23,817 nucleotides of DNA from Corynebacterium sp. UBA2622 (GTDB lineage: Bacteria > Actinomycetota > Actinomycetes > Mycobacteriales > Mycobacteriaceae), in the NCBI RefSeq assembly GCF_002339505.1, contig NZ_DDJO01000004.1, positions 1-23,817 on the forward strand, in the 5' to 3' direction. The position numbers were made by a program, and so were the translations under genes. Each line of letters begins with the position of its first letter. Position 1 is the first letter of the stretch. The notes beneath the pieces are model-generated. The model saw nothing but the letters and a program-made list of their open reading frames with translations, had not been told where the DNA came from and made no database searches. Of the stretch, positions 20,905 through 23,817 are shown one piece after another.

Positions 20905-23817
20905 ATGACTCTCACCCCCCTGCTCTCCCTGACCTCCCCCGCCGTGATCTTCCAGGGCCAGGGAACGAACTGGCAGGTCGCGCTCTCCGACGCCGCCGCG
21001 ACCCCGACCACCCACGCCCGCCTCACCGAGCTGCTGGCCGCCGCCCGCTCCCTGACGGGGCCGGTGGCCCGCCCGCTGGCCTCCGCCGTACCCGGCACCG
21101 CCGAGCGCCTGCGCTCCCTGATGGATCCCGACCGGCCCACCGAGGCCAGCGACATCGACGCCTTCCCCGCCGTCAGCGTCCCCGGCATCGTCCTCGCCCA
21201 GATCGCGGCGGTGCAGCAGCTGCGCGACCTCGGCCTCGACATCGGCTCCGCCGGGCTGGCCGGCCACTCCCAGGGCTCCCTGGGCGTGGCGGCGGTCGCG
21301 CGCCCCGAGCACACCCTGGCCTTCGCGCTGATTCTCGGCGCGGCCGCCTCCACCGCCCACGGTGCGACGGATTCCTCCCCCCGGATGCTCTCCGTGAGGG
21401 GGGTGCACCGGGCGGACGTCGAAAAGCACGCGGGCGAGCTCGTCTCCGTGATCAACGGCCCGCGCCACATCGTTCTCGCGGGGGAGCCGGAGGAGCTGGC
21501 CGCCGCACGCGAGCACATCGAGGCGGCGGCGGCCGCCTACAACGCGCGGCTGGAGGCCGCGGAGTTCGGTGGTTCCGAGGTGACCCCGCTCTTCGATGCC
21601 CTCCCCGTCGCGTACCCCTTCCACAGCGCCGCCAACACCCGCGGCGTCGAGCTGGCCGTCGAGTGGGCGGAGGCCTGCGGCATCGACCTCGGGGACACCA
21701 CCCCGCGCGAGCTGGCCCAGGCCATCCTCGCGGACCGCCACGACTGGCCCACCCGCGTGCGCGAGCTGCTGGCCGCCGGCCCGAGCCACATCCTCTCGCT
21801 GGACAAGTCGCTGAGCTCGATCACCTCCAAGCTCACCGCAGGCTCCGGCGTGCCCGTGGTCACCGTCGACAGCGCGAAGTCCCGCGACGACCTCGCCGTG
21901 CCCGGCAAGACCTTGCCCGAGGCCGCGAACTACTCCCGCTACGCACCGCGCCTCGTGCGCCTACCCGACGGCAAGACGTACACGCAGACCCGCTTCTCCA
22001 CGCTCACCGGCCTGTCGCCCATCATCCTCGGCGGCATGACCCCGACCTCCGCGGACGGTGAGATCGTCGCGGCGGCCGCGAACGCGGGGTACTGGACCGA
22101 GCTCGCCGGCGGCGGCATGTACTCCGAGGAGGTGTTCAACGAGCACAAGGACACCCTCGTGGAGCACCTGGAACCGGGCCGCACCGCCCAGTTCAACACC
22201 ATGTTCTTCGACCGCTTCCTGTGGAACATGCACTTCGGCCAGACCCGCATGGTGCCCAAGGCCCGCGCCGCCGGCGCCCCCTTCAACGGCGTGTGCATCT
22301 CCGCCGGTATCCCCGAGGTTGACGAGGCCACCGAGCTCCTCTCCCAGCTGCGCGCCGACGGCTTCCCCTACATCGCGTTCAAGCCCGGCACCGCCAAACA
22401 GGTGCGCGACACCCTGAAGATCGCCGCCGCCAACCCGGACGTGCCCGTCATCCTCATGATCGAGGACGGCCACGCGGGGGGCCACCACTCCTGGGTGGAC
22501 CTCGACGACCTGCTCATGGACACCTACGCCGAGATCCGCGCCCACGACAACGCCGTCCTCACCGTCGGCGGCGGCGTCTACTCCCCCGAGCGCGCGGCCG
22601 AGCTCATCAACGGTGACTGGGCCACGCGCTGGGATCTCCCCCTCATGCCCGTCGACGCCGTGTTCATCGGCACCGTCGCCATGGCCACCAGGGAGGCGAA
22701 GGCCACCGACTCGGTGAAGGACCTGCTGGTCAACACCCCCGGCCTCGACCCCTTGGACAACGGCGGCTGGGTCTCGCGCGGCACCGGCCGCAACGGCGTC
22801 GCTTCCTCCCAGAGCCACCTCCTGGCGGACATCCACGACCTGGACAACTCCTTCGCCCGCGCATCCCGCCTCATCACCGGCATGGACATCAGCGAGTACG
22901 ACTCCCGCCGCGAGGAGATCATCGAGGCGCTGTCGAAAACCTCCAAGCCCTTCTTCGGCGAGGTCGAGGACATGACCTACGCCGAGTGGGTGGAGCGCTT
23001 CGTCGACCTGGCCCACCCCTTCGTCGACGCCACGTGGGACGCCCGCTTCCTCTCCCTGCTGCACCGCATCGAGGCCCGCCTGAACGAGGCCGACCACGGG
23101 GAAATCCCCACCCTCTTCCCCGCCGGCGAAAACCTGGACGCACGGGAGGCCGTCGACAAGCTTCTGGCCGCGTACCCGCAGGCGCGCGAGACCAAAGTCT
23201 CCCCGCGCGACGCCGCGTGGTGGATCGGCCTGCACTACGCCTACCCCAAGCCGATGCCGTGGGTGCCCGCCATCGACGGTGACCTGAAGACGTGGTTCGG
23301 CAAGGACACCCTCTGGCAGGCCCAGGACGAGCGCTACACCGCCGACCAGGTGCGCATCATCCCCGGCCCCGTGGCCGTCGCGGGCATCACAAAGAAGAAC
23401 GAGCCCGTCGCGGAGCTCCTCGGCCGCTTCGAGGCGGCGGCGACGCAATCGCTTGTCGACGCCGGGGCAACCGTCACGGAGCTCTACTCGCGCCTCGACG
23501 ACGCGGTGAGCGTGGAGGAGTACCTGCGCGCCGCCCCGACCCTGGTGTGGCACGGCCACCTGATGGACAACCCGGCGCACACCATGTCGCCGGAGGCCTT
23601 CGACGTGGTCGAGACCGACGGCGAGTGGGCCATCCGCATCAACACCGACTCCTACTGGGACGACCTGCCGGAGGAGCAGCGCCCGTTCTACGTGCGCGAT
23701 GTCGTCATCCCGATCGACCTTCCCGAGGGCGTGGCCACCGGTGCCTCGCCCGTGGTGTCCGACGAGCGCCTCCCCGAGGCTGTCTACGCCCTCCTCGCCG
23801 GCCTGGCCGGCGTGGGC
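20905..23817 (+). CDS. fas: Type I fatty acid synthase, N-terminal third (runs off window)
   Basis: FAS-I is the cytosolic multifunctional enzyme that makes palmitate, stearate and oleate, the substrates for phospholipids and mycolates. The frame is open from ATG 20905 through the last base: 971 codons of an expected 2,900-3,050. The N-terminal acetyltransferase domain (about 1-340) has the nucleophile motif GHSQGSLG with Ser122 and the His of YPFHS (His240). The enoyl-reductase domain of the FMN-dependent type begins near 360 with LSPIILGGMTP and carries EDGHAGGHHSW (520-530). Then GGGVYSPERAAELI and PVDAVFIGTVAM follow, with a linker region to the edge that should lead to the dehydratase. 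The ACP, ketoreductase and ketosynthase domains lie outside. Paralogue type (FasA or FasB) cannot be decided here. Confidence 0.95.
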   Translation, partial: MTLTPLLSLTSPAVIFQGQGTNWQVALSDAAATPTTHARLTELLAAARSLTGPVARPLASAVPGTAERLRSLMDPDRPTEASDIDAFPAVSVPGIVLAQIAAVQQLRDLGLDIGSAGLAGHSQGSLGVAAVARPEHTLAFALILGAAASTAHGATDSSPRMLSVRGVHRADVEKHAGELVSVINGPRHIVLAGEPEELAAAREHIEAAAAAYNARLEAAEFGGSEVTPLFDALPVAYPFHSAANTRGVELAVEWAEACGIDLGDTTPRELAQAILADRHDWPTRVRELLAAGPSHILSLDKSLSSITSKLTAGSGVPVVTVDSAKSRDDLAVPGKTLPEAANYSRYAPRLVRLPDGKTYTQTRFSTLTGLSPIILGGMTPTSADGEIVAAAANAGYWTELAGGGMYSEEVFNEHKDTLVEHLEPGRTAQFNTMFFDRFLWNMHFGQTRMVPKARAAGAPFNGVCISAGIPEVDEATELLSQLRADGFPYIAFKPGTAKQVRDTLKIAAANPDVPVILMIEDGHAGGHHSWVDLDDLLMDTYAEIRAHDNAVLTVGGGVYSPERAAELINGDWATRWDLPLMPVDAVFIGTVAMATREAKATDSVKDLLVNTPGLDPLDNGGWVSRGTGRNGVASSQSHLLADIHDLDNSFARASRLITGMDISEYDSRREEIIEALSKTSKPFFGEVEDMTYAEWVERFVDLAHPFVDATWDARFLSLLHRIEARLNEADHGEIPTLFPAGENLDAREAVDKLLAAYPQARETKVSPRDAAWWIGLHYAYPKPMPWVPAIDGDLKTWFGKDTLWQAQDERYTADQVRIIPGPVAVAGITKKNEPVAELLGRFEAAATQSLVDAGATVTELYSRLDDAVSVEEYLRAAPTLVWHGHLMDNPAHTMSPEAFDVVETDGEWAIRINTDSYWDDLPEEQRPFYVRDVVIPIDLPEGVATGASPVVSDERLPEAVYALLAGLAGVG

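Noticed and set aside
19210..21789. 859-residue minus-strand open frame opposite accD1 and fas
   Set aside because: Its Gly/Asp/Val-rich translation is a GC-rich shadow of accD1 and fas; it has no family motif.
21961..23580. 539-residue minus-strand open frame opposite fas
   Set aside because: It lies wholly inside the conserved FAS-I coding frame and has the same shadow composition.

Overview
The window is chromosomal DNA from a high-GC actinobacterium, most likely a Corynebacterium species. The evidence is gene content and order: manA, a TobH-like SIS protein, manB, a DUF3499 protein, a metallopeptidase-fold protein, a WhiB2/WhcD regulator, manC, wbbL, lcpA and a TIGR03089 protein form the same run known from Corynebacterium and Mycobacterium (Rv3255c to Rv3268). 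They are followed by a Tus/LpqY-Sug-like sugar ABC transporter, purE/purK, a PH-domain membrane protein, birA, acpS, accD1 and a type I fatty acid synthase. I see no transposase, integrase, phage gene, tRNA, rRNA or CRISPR array, so this reads as core genome.

Layout. 3-569: 3' end of a Pro/Ala/Thr-rich protein. 601-4858 (minus): manA, tobH-like, manB, DUF3499. 4944-5426 (plus): degenerate metallopeptidase-fold protein. 5446-5745 (minus): whcD, with a 334-bp upstream region holding a promoter candidate and a repeat array. 6080-8070 (minus): wbbL then manC. 8173-10483 (plus): lcpA and the TIGR03089 gene. 10636-14601 (plus): binding protein, two permeases, rhodanese and a small membrane protein. 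14568-18513 (minus): unknown acidic protein, ydcF-like, purE, purK, PH-like and birA. 18588-18684: long nested inverted repeat overlapping the end of acpS (18676-19083, minus). 19240-23817 (plus): accD1 and the first 971 codons of fas.

How the genes work together. ManA, ManB and ManC convert fructose-6-P to GDP-mannose, the donor for lipoglycans and mannosylated lipids. WbbL adds the rhamnose of the arabinogalactan linker, and LcpA attaches arabinogalactan to peptidoglycan. WhcD, a WhiB2-type iron-sulfur regulator linked to division, sits among them. The Tus-like importer probably recovers trehalose, which is linked to mycolate metabolism. BirA (biotinylation), AccD1 (malonyl-CoA), Fas (C16/C18 acids) and AcpS (activation of the FAS carrier domain) form a compact fatty-acid block. 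The theme is envelope biogenesis.

The most notable non-coding signals are (i) eight genes whose start codon lies 6-8 nt after a TANNNT -10 hexamer, suggesting leaderless mRNAs, (ii) the nested inverted repeat whose outer arm supplies the acpS stop codon, (iii) the repeat array upstream of whcD, and (iv) overlapping alternative hairpins between the binding-protein and permease genes. I found no clearly novel multi-gene system.
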